This document shows, one piece after another, positions 49,569-58,566 of a DNA stretch of 64,000 nucleotides. How positions within the stretch are numbered: the first letter of the stretch is position 1; the number at the start of each line of letters is the position of its first letter. Where the stretch lies: contig OZ243980.1 of the NCBI GenBank assembly GCA_965214875.1, forward strand, positions 2,046,001 to 2,110,000, read 5' to 3'. Position numbers and translations under genes: made by a program. The notes under the pieces were generated by a model, which made no database searches, was not told the DNA's origin, and worked only from the letters and a program-made list of their open reading frames with translations. Source of the stretch: CBDAUN01 sp965214875. GTDB lineage: Bacteria > Pseudomonadota > Gammaproteobacteria > Arenicellales > JAJDZL01.

Positions 49569-50300
49569 TCAGTTTGCTGATTGATAGATATCGTAGCGTA
49601 CCAAGTTTCCCTTGAAGCAGTCTGTCAACATGTCCGGCCGCAAGACTGGCGCGAAGTTTGGACGTTTAAGGACTACTCTGCGAACCGGCGAGTTCAATGC
49701 TGCGAGGAACAACTCCTCAAAGTCGTCGTCATTGCCAACAAGTTCTCGCAGCACCTCAATTTTCCGGCGCACTTTGACGTTCGGCTTGCGTCCAGAAGGA
49801 TACATCGGGTCCAAAAATATCACTGACCGAACGCTGTCTGCGCGTTGCAGGAACGGGATTGCATCTTCGAAGCGGAGCTGGATTTTCAAATGACCCGGCT
49901 CACGCACCGCTCGCGACAAGCCGTCACAAAGAAGCGCGGCAAGCGCTGGATGTCTTTCAACAGCGACAACGTCATAGCCCATGCGAGCCATCAGGATCGA
50001 ATCACAACCGTATCCGGCAGTTGCATCGATGACGAACCTTGATTTGCCAAGCGCAAAACCCAGCAAGTTCTTTCTCGATACTGGCTTCAGATTGGAAGTG
50101 CTGATTCGGATTGGTTGAGTGCAAGACTGATGCAAATCAAGCAAATCCAGCCCAAGCTCTCCAAACTTCAGGCAGAACCTGAACACTGATTTGGAAGGGT
50201 TTTCGAGCGCGGGGATTCCGAAACGTTGCGAATACTTGCGCTCTAGTGCGCGGTATTGCAAGGACTTCCAGATGCAGACGGTTGAAGCAGCGCCGTTCAA
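49569..50300 (-). CDS. rsmJ: 16S rRNA m2G1516 methyltransferase RsmJ
   Basis: A 243-residue SAM-dependent methyltransferase. VIDATAGYGCDSILMARMGYDVVAVERHP is motif I and its loop, FLDPMYPSGRKP is the catalytic motif, and the end VVLKRPNFAPVL...RYDIYQ matches RsmJ. The N-terminal 60 residues are less conserved. The stop faces valS (convergent, 17 bp). Confidence 0.88.
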   Translation of the reverse strand: MNGAASTVCIWKSLQYRALERKYSQRFGIPALENPSKSVFRFCLKFGELGLDLLDLHQSCTQPIRISTSNLKPVSRKNLLGFALGKSRFVIDATAGYGCDSILMARMGYDVVAVERHPALAALLCDGLSRAVREPGHLKIQLRFEDAIPFLQRADSVRSVIFLDPMYPSGRKPNVKVRRKIEVLRELVGNDDDFEELFLAALNSPVRRVVLKRPNFAPVLRPDMLTDCFKGNLVRYDIYQSAN

Positions 50301-50352
50301 GGTGCATCTCTTGGGTGATTAGTGCGTCGGGCCAGCAGTTGGAATGGCTGAG

Positions 50353-50895
50353 CTACGGCAACGGCTGGTCAAAATGCAACACATCGAAAACATGGCCGCG
50401 TTCTTCGAGAAACTTGAGCAACGCCAATCGTGGAATCGTCGTTGTGAGCGTATTCACCAATGGATGAATATGCAGTTCCGGCGAGTGCATGAGGGATTCG
50501 TCGATGCAGCATTGCACCACGCCCGTGACATCATTGAGTATTGAGAACATGCTCACCGCGCCAGGCGTTACTCCAAGATAGCGCATCAGTCTTTGTTCGC
50601 TTGCAAACGACAATCTTCGCGCGCCGACAAGGGCGGCAATCGATTTCATATCCAGCATGCGGTCTTCGTGCAGCGTGAGCAGCCACATGCCGCCCTTTTT
50701 GTTGCGGACGAAAAGATTCTTCGTATGCCCATAAGCTGACGGCTCGCGAATCGATTTGGCATCTTCAACCGTCCACATCGGCGCATGCTCGATTGTGCGA
50801 TGCTGAATACCCGCTTCATCTAGAGCTGACAGCAGCTGTGCCGGCTGCATTGGCATGCTGCCGTCGATCAAACGGCCATCAAATTCGGCGCTCAC
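50353..50895 (-). CDS. ProX/YbaK-type prolyl-tRNA editing deacylase
   Basis: A 180-residue trans-editing protein that clears Ala from mis-charged tRNA-Pro in relatives (ProXp-ala). EHAPMWTVEDAKSI, HTKNLFVRNKKG and LGVTPGAVSMFSIL are family signatures, as is the HPLVNTLTTTI segment. It is 52 bp upstream of rsmJ in the same direction. Confidence 0.86.
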   Translation of the reverse strand: MSAEFDGRLIDGSMPMQPAQLLSALDEAGIQHRTIEHAPMWTVEDAKSIREPSAYGHTKNLFVRNKKGGMWLLTLHEDRMLDMKSIAALVGARRLSFASEQRLMRYLGVTPGAVSMFSILNDVTGVVQCCIDESLMHSPELHIHPLVNTLTTTIPRLALLKFLEERGHVFDVLHFDQPLP

Positions 50896-50965
50896 GAGAC
50901 AATTCCCCTTGCGTTCGACGCGCTACTAGCGGGCCGACGCAAAACAAGCTGGAAGAAAGGATTGC

Positions 50966-51748
50966 TTAGTGCTTAAATGCTGGATCGACTCTGAATAGAT
51001 CAATAAAGTTCGAGGTGGTGATTTCTGCAAACTGCTCAAGCGGCATGTCTCTTTGCTCAGCCAGAAATTCAGCTGTGTAACGAACATAGGCCGGCTGATT
51101 CTCTTTGCCTCTCATCGGCACCGGCGACAAGTAGGGCGAGTCAGTTTCAACCAGCATCCTATCAAGCGGAATTTTCTTCGCTACGGATGCAAGATCGGTG
51201 GCATTTTTGAATGTCACAATCCCCGAAAACGAAATGTAGAACCCCAAATCAAGCGCGGCCTTGGCCATGGGGTAGTCGCCGGTAAAGCAGTGCATGACGC
51301 CTCTTGGATCATCGGCGCCGTTTTCCTTGAGGATCCGCATCGTGTCTTCAGGCGCTTTTCTGCTGTGCACGATGATCGGCATGTTGACTTCGCGAGCGGC
51401 GAGAATGTGCGTTTTGAACCGTTCGCGCTGCCATTCAAGATCGCCTTCGCCCCGAAAGTAGTCCAAGCCGGTTTCTCCAATTGCAATGACGTTTTCGCTC
51501 TTGCTCAGTTGAACCAGTCTTTCAACGCTTGGCTCTTCGCACTGTGTATAGTTCGGGTGTACGCCAACCGATGCGAACAAGCCTGATCTTGACTTCACGA
51601 GATTCAAAATTCTAGGAAAATCTTCCAGATTGACAGCAACGCAAACCATGTAGGAGACTTGCATCTGCTTAGCGTTTTCGAGCAACTCGCTCAGTCTGCC
51701 ATCAAACTGAGGAAAGTCGATATGGCAATGTGTATCAGCAATATGCAT
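50966..51748 (-). CDS. tatD: TatD-family metal-dependent DNase
   Basis: A 260-residue TIM-barrel hydrolase. The HxH metal site is in DTHCHIDFPQ, the bridging Glu in AIGETGLDYFRGEG, and His/Asp ligands in IIVHSRKAPED, VMHCFTGD and VETDSPYLSP. It acts in DNA repair and turnover. It stands behind holB by 31 bp in the replication-linked cluster tmk-holB-tatD. Confidence 0.93.
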   Translation of the reverse strand: MHIADTHCHIDFPQFDGRLSELLENAKQMQVSYMVCVAVNLEDFPRILNLVKSRSGLFASVGVHPNYTQCEEPSVERLVQLSKSENVIAIGETGLDYFRGEGDLEWQRERFKTHILAAREVNMPIIVHSRKAPEDTMRILKENGADDPRGVMHCFTGDYPMAKAALDLGFYISFSGIVTFKNATDLASVAKKIPLDRMLVETDSPYLSPVPMRGKENQPAYVRYTAEFLAEQRDMPLEQFAEITTSNFIDLFRVDPAFKH

Positions 51749-51779
51749 TACTTGATGGCCCTCGTGAATTCATTACTTT

Positions 51780-52859
51780 TTAAACCTCGTGGAGCGCGGA
51801 TTTTAGCCGAATCAGCGCATCCTCCATCGCTAATGATTTGTCGATGCTCCCAGCAGCAAGCTGCATCCTCATCATTCCGATGCGGTCGCTTGCATCCATC
51901 ATCTTTCGAACATCAACTCGCTCCGCTAGCTGCAGAATATCTTCGCTAAAGGATGCAAAATTCATGTGTCGTTTAGATGCCGGATTGAGGTTCAGCCGAA
52001 TTAGGTCGTATGCGAACTGCTGAAGCCGCAGCAAGCTCTCGGACTCTCCGAATTTTAACGCCATAGCAGCTGTCGCGACGACCGACCGGTTTCTTTGCGC
52101 GAGCAGCTTGAACACGCCTTCGATCAACTGACTCACATTCGACGAGTTTCCTGAACGCGCATATTCGAGAGCAAGAAAAGGCTTTCCGCGATGTAAAGAC
52201 AAAGCCACTTCAATGTCCTGCGGGGCGACACCCTGCTCTACAAGCCATTTGGCAGCTTGCTCATCGGCCGGCGCAGTGAGCGGGTAATTCTGGCAACGAC
52301 TCGAAATGGTAGGCAGCAAATTGCTCTGGGTACTGCCTACAAGAACAAAGAAAGTTGAAGGTGGAGGTTCCTCCAGAATCTTCAATAATGCATTGGCAGC
52401 ACCGAGTGTAAGCTTTTCCGCAGGGAAGATAACAAAAGCCTTAGCCGAGGCTATATGGGGGCGCTGGTTGACTGCTTCGACCATCGCGCGGGATTGCGCG
52501 ATGGAAATGCTGCCACGAAGGTTTTTGCGCGTTGTCTTGCCCGGCTCCTGATCCAAATAGCGTCGCCCGTAGTTTCTGATCAATTCACTGGTTGTCGCAC
52601 ATGCCGCCTCGGAACTGATCACATGCAAATCGGGGTGCGTAGACGCAGAAAAAAAGTTGCAATTCGTACAGCAGCCGCACGGACGACCTTCTGTTGCGCT
52701 ACATAGCAAAGCTGCCGCCAAGCAGACTGCGAAATTCACGCGACCGGTTCCAGAGTCGCCCGCTAAAATCATCGCATGGGGCAGCATGTCAATCTTGCCG
52801 ACAAGATCTGCCCAGCAATCACGGTGCCATGGCAAAATTTCAGGTTGCTCAATAGCCAT
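51780..52859 (-). CDS. holB: DNA polymerase III delta' subunit HolB
   Basis: A 359-residue clamp-loader subunit. The P-loop is modified (GDSGTGRVNFA), as usual for delta', which does not bind ATP productively. The zinc module CGCCTNC and the SRC motif (SSRCQNY) are present. The start overlaps tmk by 11 bp, so they are coupled. Confidence 0.92.
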   Translation of the reverse strand: MAIEQPEILPWHRDCWADLVGKIDMLPHAMILAGDSGTGRVNFAVCLAAALLCSATEGRPCGCCTNCNFFSASTHPDLHVISSEAACATTSELIRNYGRRYLDQEPGKTTRKNLRGSISIAQSRAMVEAVNQRPHIASAKAFVIFPAEKLTLGAANALLKILEEPPPSTFFVLVGSTQSNLLPTISSRCQNYPLTAPADEQAAKWLVEQGVAPQDIEVALSLHRGKPFLALEYARSGNSSNVSQLIEGVFKLLAQRNRSVVATAAMALKFGESESLLRLQQFAYDLIRLNLNPASKRHMNFASFSEDILQLAERVDVRKMMDASDRIGMMRMQLAAGSIDKSLAMEDALIRLKSALHEV

Positions 52860-53538
52860 GGGTAGAAAGAAAATCTGAAATCATCCCGATGACTTGAGAT
52901 CTAACGTCTTCCAGCATCTGCCCTGAATCGATTAATTTATATCGATCAGGGTTGTTTTTGGCAAATGTCTGATACGCATGGCGTACTCTAGAGAAAAAGC
53001 CGCTCGCTGCAAAGTACTCCGACTCGAACCGATCAGGCTGGCGCTGATCGCCGAGCCGTGATTTTCCTGTTCGGATATCCGTGTCGGCAACGATTGTCAG
53101 ATCAGGGCGTAAATCTCCCTGAGCCCAGTTTTCGAGCAGTTCTATGCGTTTGAAAGGAATTTTTCTGCCGCCGCCTTGATATGCGTAGGTGGAGTCGGTA
53201 AATCGATCGCATACAATCCACTTGCCCTCGACCAAGCGTGGGTTGATCACCTCTTCAATGTGCTGCGCGCGCGCAGCGAAGATCAGCAAAGTTTCAGCAT
53301 CGCTGCCGATTGCATCAGAGGACTTCAGCAGCAATTCTCGAATTGTTTCTCCTAGATCAGTGCCACCGACTTCTCGCGTCGAAACAACCGGAATGTCGTG
53401 TTTTTCGAGTGCATCTTTGACCATCCCGGCAATCATCGACTTGCCAGCACCGTCGATGCCCTCTACAGTGATAAATTTTCCTCTTTGCCGCATTGTCGTT
53501 TTATCGATTACTTGAGCATTAATCGCATTAGAATCCAT
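52849..53538 (-). CDS. tmk: Thymidylate kinase
   Basis: A 229-residue kinase making dTDP from dTMP. The P-loop is VEGIDGAGKS, the DR-x motif is CDRFTDSTYAYQGGGR, and the lid follows RTGKSRLGDQ. I place the start at 53538 since an AAGTGG precedes it; ATG 53493 gives a length (214) nearer to E. coli but has no ribosome site. The frame is open further upstream to 53694, which would overlap the divergent ATPase copy and is rejected. Confidence 0.93.
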   Translation of the reverse strand: MDSNAINAQVIDKTTMRQRGKFITVEGIDGAGKSMIAGMVKDALEKHDIPVVSTREVGGTDLGETIRELLLKSSDAIGSDAETLLIFAARAQHIEEVINPRLVEGKWIVCDRFTDSTYAYQGGGRKIPFKRIELLENWAQGDLRPDLTIVADTDIRTGKSRLGDQRQPDRFESEYFAASGFFSRVRHAYQTFAKNNPDRYKLIDSGQMLEDVRSQVIGMISDFLSTHGY

Positions 53539-53643
53539 TAAAGGCCAACCACTTTGAGAGTTATTATAATCAGCAGTCACATTGCAGATTAAGGGTTGAA
53601 AGATCAGCCACCAAAGACAGTTGACGAATGTAATCGGAATACC

Positions 53644-55200
53644 ATGCGAACGTTCAATACCGCCGGACCGATCGTGCCGGCAAAGCACTACCACATTGCG
53701 CCGCTCGAGCGGGTGGACCGGGATGAGGTCTACGAGCTAATCGAGGATTGGAGGTATTTCATCCTGCATGCGCCGCGGCAGACCGGCAAGACCTCGGCGC
53801 TTTTGGTCTTGACGGACGAGCTGAACGCCTCGGGCCGCCATCGCGCGGTGTATGTCAATGTCGAGCCCGGCCAGGCGGCGCGCGAGGATGTCCATGCCGC
53901 GATGCAGGCGATTCTGGGCGGGCTGTGCCGAAGGGCGCGAATGCTCGGTGACAGCTCTTTGGAGCATGGCGCATGGCCCGAGATCCTGGGCACTTTCGGG
54001 CCGCACGGCGCCTTGCAGGAGCTGCTGGCCCGCTGGTCGGCGGCTGACCCGCGCCCGCTGGTGCTGATGATCGACGAGATCGACGCGCTGGTGGGGGACA
54101 CGCTGATCTCGGTCTTGCGCCAGCTGCGGGCCGGCTACGCCGAGCGTCCGGGGCATTTTCCGCAGTGCGTCATCCTGTGCGGCATCCGCGACGTGCGCGA
54201 CTACCGGATCCATTCGGGCTCCGAGAAGGCGGTGATCACCGGCGGCAGCGCGTTCAACGTCAAGGCCGCGTCGATCCGGCTGGGCGACTTCGGCGAGGCC
54301 GAGGTGCGATCGCTTCTGCTGCAGCACACCGGAGCGACCGGCCAGGGCTGGAGCGGGGAGGCGCTGGCGGAGGTGTGGGAGTCGACTGCGGGGCAGCCGT
54401 GGCTGGTCAACGCGCTGGCCAGGGAGGTTCTGAAGAAGGTCAAGGATCTGAATGCGGCGATCCGGCATGAGGACGTGATCGACGCCCGGGAGGAATTGAT
54501 TCTTCGGCGCGACACGCATCTGGACCAATTGGCCGACAAGCTTCGCGAGCCGCGCGTCAAGCGGGTGATCGAACCGATAGTCAGCGGCGGCCAGCCGGAG
54601 GCCTACCAGGCCGACGACGTGCAGTACTGCGTCGACCTGGGGCTGATCAGGGCGGTGCCCGAGATCGCGGTGGCCAACGCGATCTACCGCGAGGTGATTC
54701 CGCGCGAGCTGATCAATTTCAGCGACCGGGCGCTGACGCACCAGACCGAGTGGTACGTCGAGGACGGCAGGCTGATGATGGATCGGCTGATGGAGGCGTT
54801 CCAGGGGTTCTTCCGGGAGCATTCGGAGCACTGGGTCGAGCGGTTCGACTACAAGGAGGCGGGGCCGCAGCTTTTGCTGCAGGCGTTCCTGCAGCGGGTG
54901 GTCAACTCGGGCGGGCGGATCGAGCGCGAGTACGGGCTGGGGCGCGGGCGGACGGATCTGCTGATCGAGTGGGGGCCGCAGCGCCAGCGGGAGGCGGTGG
55001 AGTGCAAGCTGAGGCGGAACGGCCTGGAGCGCACGGTGGCCGAGGGCCTGGAGCAGCTTGGCGGGTACATGCGGCGGTGCGGCACCGCCAGCGGCCATCT
55101 GGTCATCTTCGACCGCTCGGAGAGTCGCTCCTGGGACGAGAAGGTGTTCCGGCGCGAGGAGTCCGCCGGCGGCAGAAAGGTGACGGTCTGGGGCATGTGA
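53644..55200 (+). CDS. AAA ATPase with C-terminal PD-(D/E)XK nuclease-like domain, copy 3
   Basis: A 518-residue third copy, 28 kb from the other two and on the opposite strand. Walker A APRQTGKTS is at residues 43-51, Walker B LVLMIDE at 139-145, and the ExK core (EAVECKLRRN) near residue 450. It is a mosaic: around residues 250-310 it agrees with copy 1 (GDFGEAEVRSLLLQHT, ALAREVLKKV), then from residue 325 on with copy 2 (EPIVSGGQPEAYQADD). Residues 95-125 are unlike both. The start ATG and the TGAGC end are the exact limits of similarity. It sits divergent from tmk. Confidence 0.8.
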   Translation: MRTFNTAGPIVPAKHYHIAPLERVDRDEVYELIEDWRYFILHAPRQTGKTSALLVLTDELNASGRHRAVYVNVEPGQAAREDVHAAMQAILGGLCRRARMLGDSSLEHGAWPEILGTFGPHGALQELLARWSAADPRPLVLMIDEIDALVGDTLISVLRQLRAGYAERPGHFPQCVILCGIRDVRDYRIHSGSEKAVITGGSAFNVKAASIRLGDFGEAEVRSLLLQHTGATGQGWSGEALAEVWESTAGQPWLVNALAREVLKKVKDLNAAIRHEDVIDAREELILRRDTHLDQLADKLREPRVKRVIEPIVSGGQPEAYQADDVQYCVDLGLIRAVPEIAVANAIYREVIPRELINFSDRALTHQTEWYVEDGRLMMDRLMEAFQGFFREHSEHWVERFDYKEAGPQLLLQAFLQRVVNSGGRIEREYGLGRGRTDLLIEWGPQRQREAVECKLRRNGLERTVAEGLEQLGGYMRRCGTASGHLVIFDRSESRSWDEKVFRREESAGGRKVTVWGM

Positions 55201-55380
55201 GCGACGGGGTTAAAATGTTATAGAGCCACGCTGAAATGAATGCTTGTGTTTCGCTTCCAACAGCACTTTCTGCACCTCACATCCCATATTTTCTAGAGTG
55301 GTCTGAATATGTTGCTGTGGCATTGTCATCAACGGCATGATTGAATTACCTGCGATTTTTACAGCAGGAAAATAGCAGAT

Positions 55381-55440
55381 ATGCTAGATCTTCCATCAAA
55401 CGCATCGGTTGCCATCATTGGAGGCGGCATCATGAGCTGA
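55381..55440 (+). pseudogene. 5' remnant of an FAD-dependent oxidoreductase
   Basis: Twenty codons, MLDLPSNASVAIIGGGIMS then TGA, with a GCAGGA-like ribosome site. LPSNASVAIIGGGIM is the start of DAO/dimethylglycine-dehydrogenase-type flavoproteins (GxGxxG Rossmann loop). Nothing of the rest remains: the stop lies one base from the end of the convergent lipoate ligase gene. It is a truncation relic. Confidence 0.45.
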
Positions 55441-56430
55441 TCAGGCAAACGACCACTGCGAGCCAACCTGGCAATGAGACGAGAATTCCGGCAATAAGTC
55501 AACCTCAATATGCGAAATGTCATCTTCTTCAGCGATCTCGCATGCCATCGCAGATTCAACAATTTGATCTCGGATGCGGACGACGGCATCGCAGGGTTTG
55601 CCCTCATGCGACATGCGCTTTTGGCAAATCATTGTCGAGCCGGAAACCTTAAATCGCCAAACATCGTCCCTTTTCATGCCGGCGTTTCGTTTCAGGAATT
55701 CCTCTGAGTTTAGTTTTTCCGCCTGGTTATGAGATTCATGCAATTCCTGTTCGCTGATTCGCCCAAACCGCATAGCCCGCCCCAATGACTTCGAGAACTC
55801 GCGTACCAATAGCTGCGCAATGTCCGTCAACGCTTCATCGCAACCCTCTTGCTCAAGCGTCGTGATGCATTGCTCCATTGCATGACTAGCGACATTGCGG
55901 AACTCTTCCCTTGGGCATGCGATCACCTCGCGCATTGCATCGAATCGAAAGCGCCTAAGGAAATTGCCGACTACGACGCTGGCTTCTCCGATTCGACCAC
56001 CGCCCACCCCGGCGATTCGCTTGCCTGCGATTTCAATTTCATTTTCATAGCGCAATTCGGCATCTAGTCCGATTCTGCGTAGCGTCAAAATAGGTGCGGC
56101 AAGCAACGTTTCGTATACCTTCGACGGCATCGCCGGCATTCGACTATGATGAAAGATGCATTGGTAGAACAGTTGATCGCCATTGAGATAGGTGCTTCCG
56201 CCGCCAACGCGTCGCCGCATAATCGGAAGATTTAACGACTCACAGACTCGCCGATCGACTGCTTGATTGAAGTTTTGATGCAAACCGATGCACAGGTATG
56301 CCTTATCAGGAATGCATAAGATGATCGTGTCGCTAGACGACTCCCTCATCCTTTGGGCAATCGCGTGATACAGCGATTGCGTCTGGCTATAGCAAGTTCG
56401 CCCCAAATTGATGACGCGAACCGGTTCCAT
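55441..56430 (-). CDS. Lipoate-protein ligase (second in cluster)
   Basis: A 329-residue BPL/LPL catalytic-domain protein. RRRVGGGSTYLNGDQLFY is the lipoate-binding loop and GKRIAGVGGGRIG holds the catalytic lysine. I use the ATG at 56430, 5 bp after the radical SAM stop; an upstream TTG at 56478 is less likely. In this cluster it should load octanoate or lipoate on the GcvH-like carrier. It ends the operon. The C-terminal half is longer than a bare ligase domain and is like an accessory domain. Confidence 0.85.
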   Translation of the reverse strand: MEPVRVINLGRTCYSQTQSLYHAIAQRMRESSSDTIILCIPDKAYLCIGLHQNFNQAVDRRVCESLNLPIMRRRVGGGSTYLNGDQLFYQCIFHHSRMPAMPSKVYETLLAAPILTLRRIGLDAELRYENEIEIAGKRIAGVGGGRIGEASVVVGNFLRRFRFDAMREVIACPREEFRNVASHAMEQCITTLEQEGCDEALTDIAQLLVREFSKSLGRAMRFGRISEQELHESHNQAEKLNSEEFLKRNAGMKRDDVWRFKVSGSTMICQKRMSHEGKPCDAVVRIRDQIVESAMACEIAEEDDISHIEVDLLPEFSSHCQVGSQWSFA

Positions 56431-56435
56431 CGATT

Positions 56436-57557
56436 TCAATGGCTTGCGAAGTTCAGCGTTTTGCCGGCATCCTTCCAAATGTTGTCAAGCTTGGCCTGGC
56501 GCGCGATTTCGATGCGGTCGGCAAGACTTGGAACAAACGGGTAGTCGCGATACTCCTCGCCAGGCCTGTAGGAGCCATATGGACGATTGCATGCCATAGC
56601 GCCGTGTCGGTCCGGGCACCCATTGGTCATAAAGGCCAGCCCGCTTTCAAAGGCTAACTTGGCTGAACCGGCCGGCGGTTCGAGCGCGGCCATGTTGCCG
56701 TCGTCATCGAATTTGATTGCGTCACGCTCAAGGGAGTGATTCTCGATCAGGAACTTTACATACTGGATGCGCCGCCAACGTTCGATCGAAGCTCTTGGGA
56801 CATCCTGCATTGCGGTACCGGGTTCCGGGTTGAACGAAAACAGATAGCCTGCAATCTGCTCCGAATGAAGCAGATAGAACAACTCGACAAGTTCCAGATC
56901 CGTCTCTCCAAGCCCGACAACAATGTGGCAGTTGACGTTCATTGGGCCGTAGATTCTTCGCGCCTCGCGGACGATATGCCAATGATGGTCCCACCGATGC
57001 GGACCGCGGGCTAGCTTGCCCCTGGTCTTTTGAAAAACCGCTTCCGATGCCGCATCCAGCCCGACACCGACGATATCGGCACCAGCCTCCTTGATCGCAT
57101 GCAAGTCGTCTGTCGAAAGCAAAGTCGCCATAACCAAAGCCGAAATCGGCACATTGCGCGCGGAAGCACGGATCCGCATAGTCATGTCGACGAGGTCAGC
57201 CATCGCCCGATGGTCTTGGACCTGCGCGATACAGACTCGCCCAACTTCAGAGTCGGCCTCCTTTTCAGCGATCTTCCGTGCTATCAGATCGGTCTCGAAC
57301 AACGGCCAATCGACTCGAATGAAGCTGTTGCCTTCCGCCAATCCGGGACGTTCACGCGCCAAACCGCAATACGAACAGTTCGCCGCGCAACCTTGGGGGT
57401 AATTCTGCAATAGATTGATGCATCCACAGTTGCAGCCATTGATTTGCCCCTTCTTCAAACCCAATTCAATGGCAGCTGCTGCGCTAATTCGAACATAGTC
57501 CGGGCTGATTTGAAATTGCTCTGACTGATCCTTGACCGCTATTCCTGTGGTTGCCAT
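56436..57557 (-). CDS. Radical SAM protein, LipS-type (putative sulfur insertion for lipoate)
   Basis: A 373-residue radical SAM enzyme. The cluster motif is C57-xxx-C61-xx-C64 (CAANCSYC). Three more cysteines stand just before it (C42, C44, C46), and a C-terminal pair is in TNGCPDRHGAMACNRPYGSYRPG, so an auxiliary Fe-S cluster is likely, as in sulfur-inserting lipoyl synthases. The RxYxSYRPG tail recalls the Ser ligand segment of LipA. Placed with a second radical SAM, two ligases and a lipoate carrier, it fits the LipS1/LipS2 pair that together replace LipA. Which of the two it is I cannot settle. Confidence 0.75.
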   Translation of the reverse strand: MATTGIAVKDQSEQFQISPDYVRISAAAAIELGLKKGQINGCNCGCINLLQNYPQGCAANCSYCGLARERPGLAEGNSFIRVDWPLFETDLIARKIAEKEADSEVGRVCIAQVQDHRAMADLVDMTMRIRASARNVPISALVMATLLSTDDLHAIKEAGADIVGVGLDAASEAVFQKTRGKLARGPHRWDHHWHIVREARRIYGPMNVNCHIVVGLGETDLELVELFYLLHSEQIAGYLFSFNPEPGTAMQDVPRASIERWRRIQYVKFLIENHSLERDAIKFDDDGNMAALEPPAGSAKLAFESGLAFMTNGCPDRHGAMACNRPYGSYRPGEEYRDYPFVPSLADRIEIARQAKLDNIWKDAGKTLNFASH

Positions 57558-57580
57558 CTTGCTTATTGACTCTCGCTAAA

Positions 57581-58561
57581 TTAGTAGGTTACGCCGCAAC
57601 AGGCGTTGATAAATTCAGGACGCAGCTGTTTGCCGCGCGCATACTCGACGATTCCTTCGGCCGGGTAGGCAATGCCATTAAATCCCGAGTCAACCGCCAG
57701 CCGATCAATGCTTTGCTTCAAACTCCCCAGCGGCCGAGCACAGCCGAGCATCACCGGCCTATGCTGGATGCGCTGCCGCGCTTGTGCAAAAAAGTGGGCT
57801 ATTTCTTCAATCGACGGCGGCGACACCTTCGACATGGGGGTGCCGCTTAAAGGCATCAGGATAACCAGCACCAGCAGACTCAATTCATGTTTGGAAATCA
57901 TATCCAGAGCACGGTATTCGCCAAGCATCCGACCAAAATGAAGCCCCATGATGATATGCGGCACACAAGGCACACCGTGCCGCTCCAGACGCTGCAGCAC
58001 CGCCTCGTATTCCTCGACATGCGCGTCAAGATGATAGACATCGCGAATCGTGTCGTCGTGACCGATCACATCAATCATCGCGCCATCGATGTCGGCATCG
58101 GCCAATCCGGCGCAAGTATCTTCGTCGGGCAAGCCCGGATGAACCCGAATGGTCATCCCCAACTCATGCCGAACTCTGATCAGGTCGGGCAAGTGCTTTC
58201 TTAGCGGAACCCTTCCGAGGCGATCGCTTCCGCCGGAAACAAGCACTCCTTTGGCGCCTGAATCATGCAGCTGAGCGCACAGATCGTATAGCGACCGCCC
58301 GCTTCGGGGCAAATCCCGCATGCCCTTCAACACACCGGTCTTGCAGTGTTCACAGTTCAATGAGCATGCCTCACCGGTCAGGCTGACTGCCACGAATTCA
58401 GCAGCATTGTGCGAGTTGAACTCGCTGGTTTCGTAGCGCTTGAGTCCGGGCGCATGAAAGACGATCCGATTGTCGAAATTTAAGCGGCGCAGCGCCATGC
58501 ACGATTCATCCTGCATGAAATGCTGGGCAGCACTGTCGTCAAAGACTACGGAGACCGCCAT
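57581..58561 (-). CDS. Radical SAM protein, LipS-type (second of pair)
   Basis: A 326-residue radical SAM enzyme with C66-xxx-C70-xx-C73 (CSLNCEHC) and a C-terminal NACCGVTY cysteine pair. The ATG at 58561 is used because it lies 5 bp after the ligase stop, the same spacing as at the next junction; one 39 bp upstream overlaps the ligase. Segments LVSGGSDRLGRVPL and IMGLHFGRMLGEYRAL fit the SAM-binding barrel. With the other radical SAM it should insert the two sulfurs at C6 and C8 of octanoyl-carrier. Confidence 0.72.
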   Translation of the reverse strand: MAVSVVFDDSAAQHFMQDESCMALRRLNFDNRIVFHAPGLKRYETSEFNSHNAAEFVAVSLTGEACSLNCEHCKTGVLKGMRDLPRSGRSLYDLCAQLHDSGAKGVLVSGGSDRLGRVPLRKHLPDLIRVRHELGMTIRVHPGLPDEDTCAGLADADIDGAMIDVIGHDDTIRDVYHLDAHVEEYEAVLQRLERHGVPCVPHIIMGLHFGRMLGEYRALDMISKHELSLLVLVILMPLSGTPMSKVSPPSIEEIAHFFAQARQRIQHRPVMLGCARPLGSLKQSIDRLAVDSGFNGIAYPAEGIVEYARGKQLRPEFINACCGVTY

Positions 58562-58566
58562 TGGAC

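Noticed and set aside
53539..53694. Longer N-terminus for tmk
   Set aside because: It would overlap the divergent ATPase copy 3 and adds residues not found in thymidylate kinases.
53737..55098. 453-codon frame antisense to ATPase copy 3
   Set aside because: A shadow of the plus-strand gene, which has Walker and nuclease motifs.
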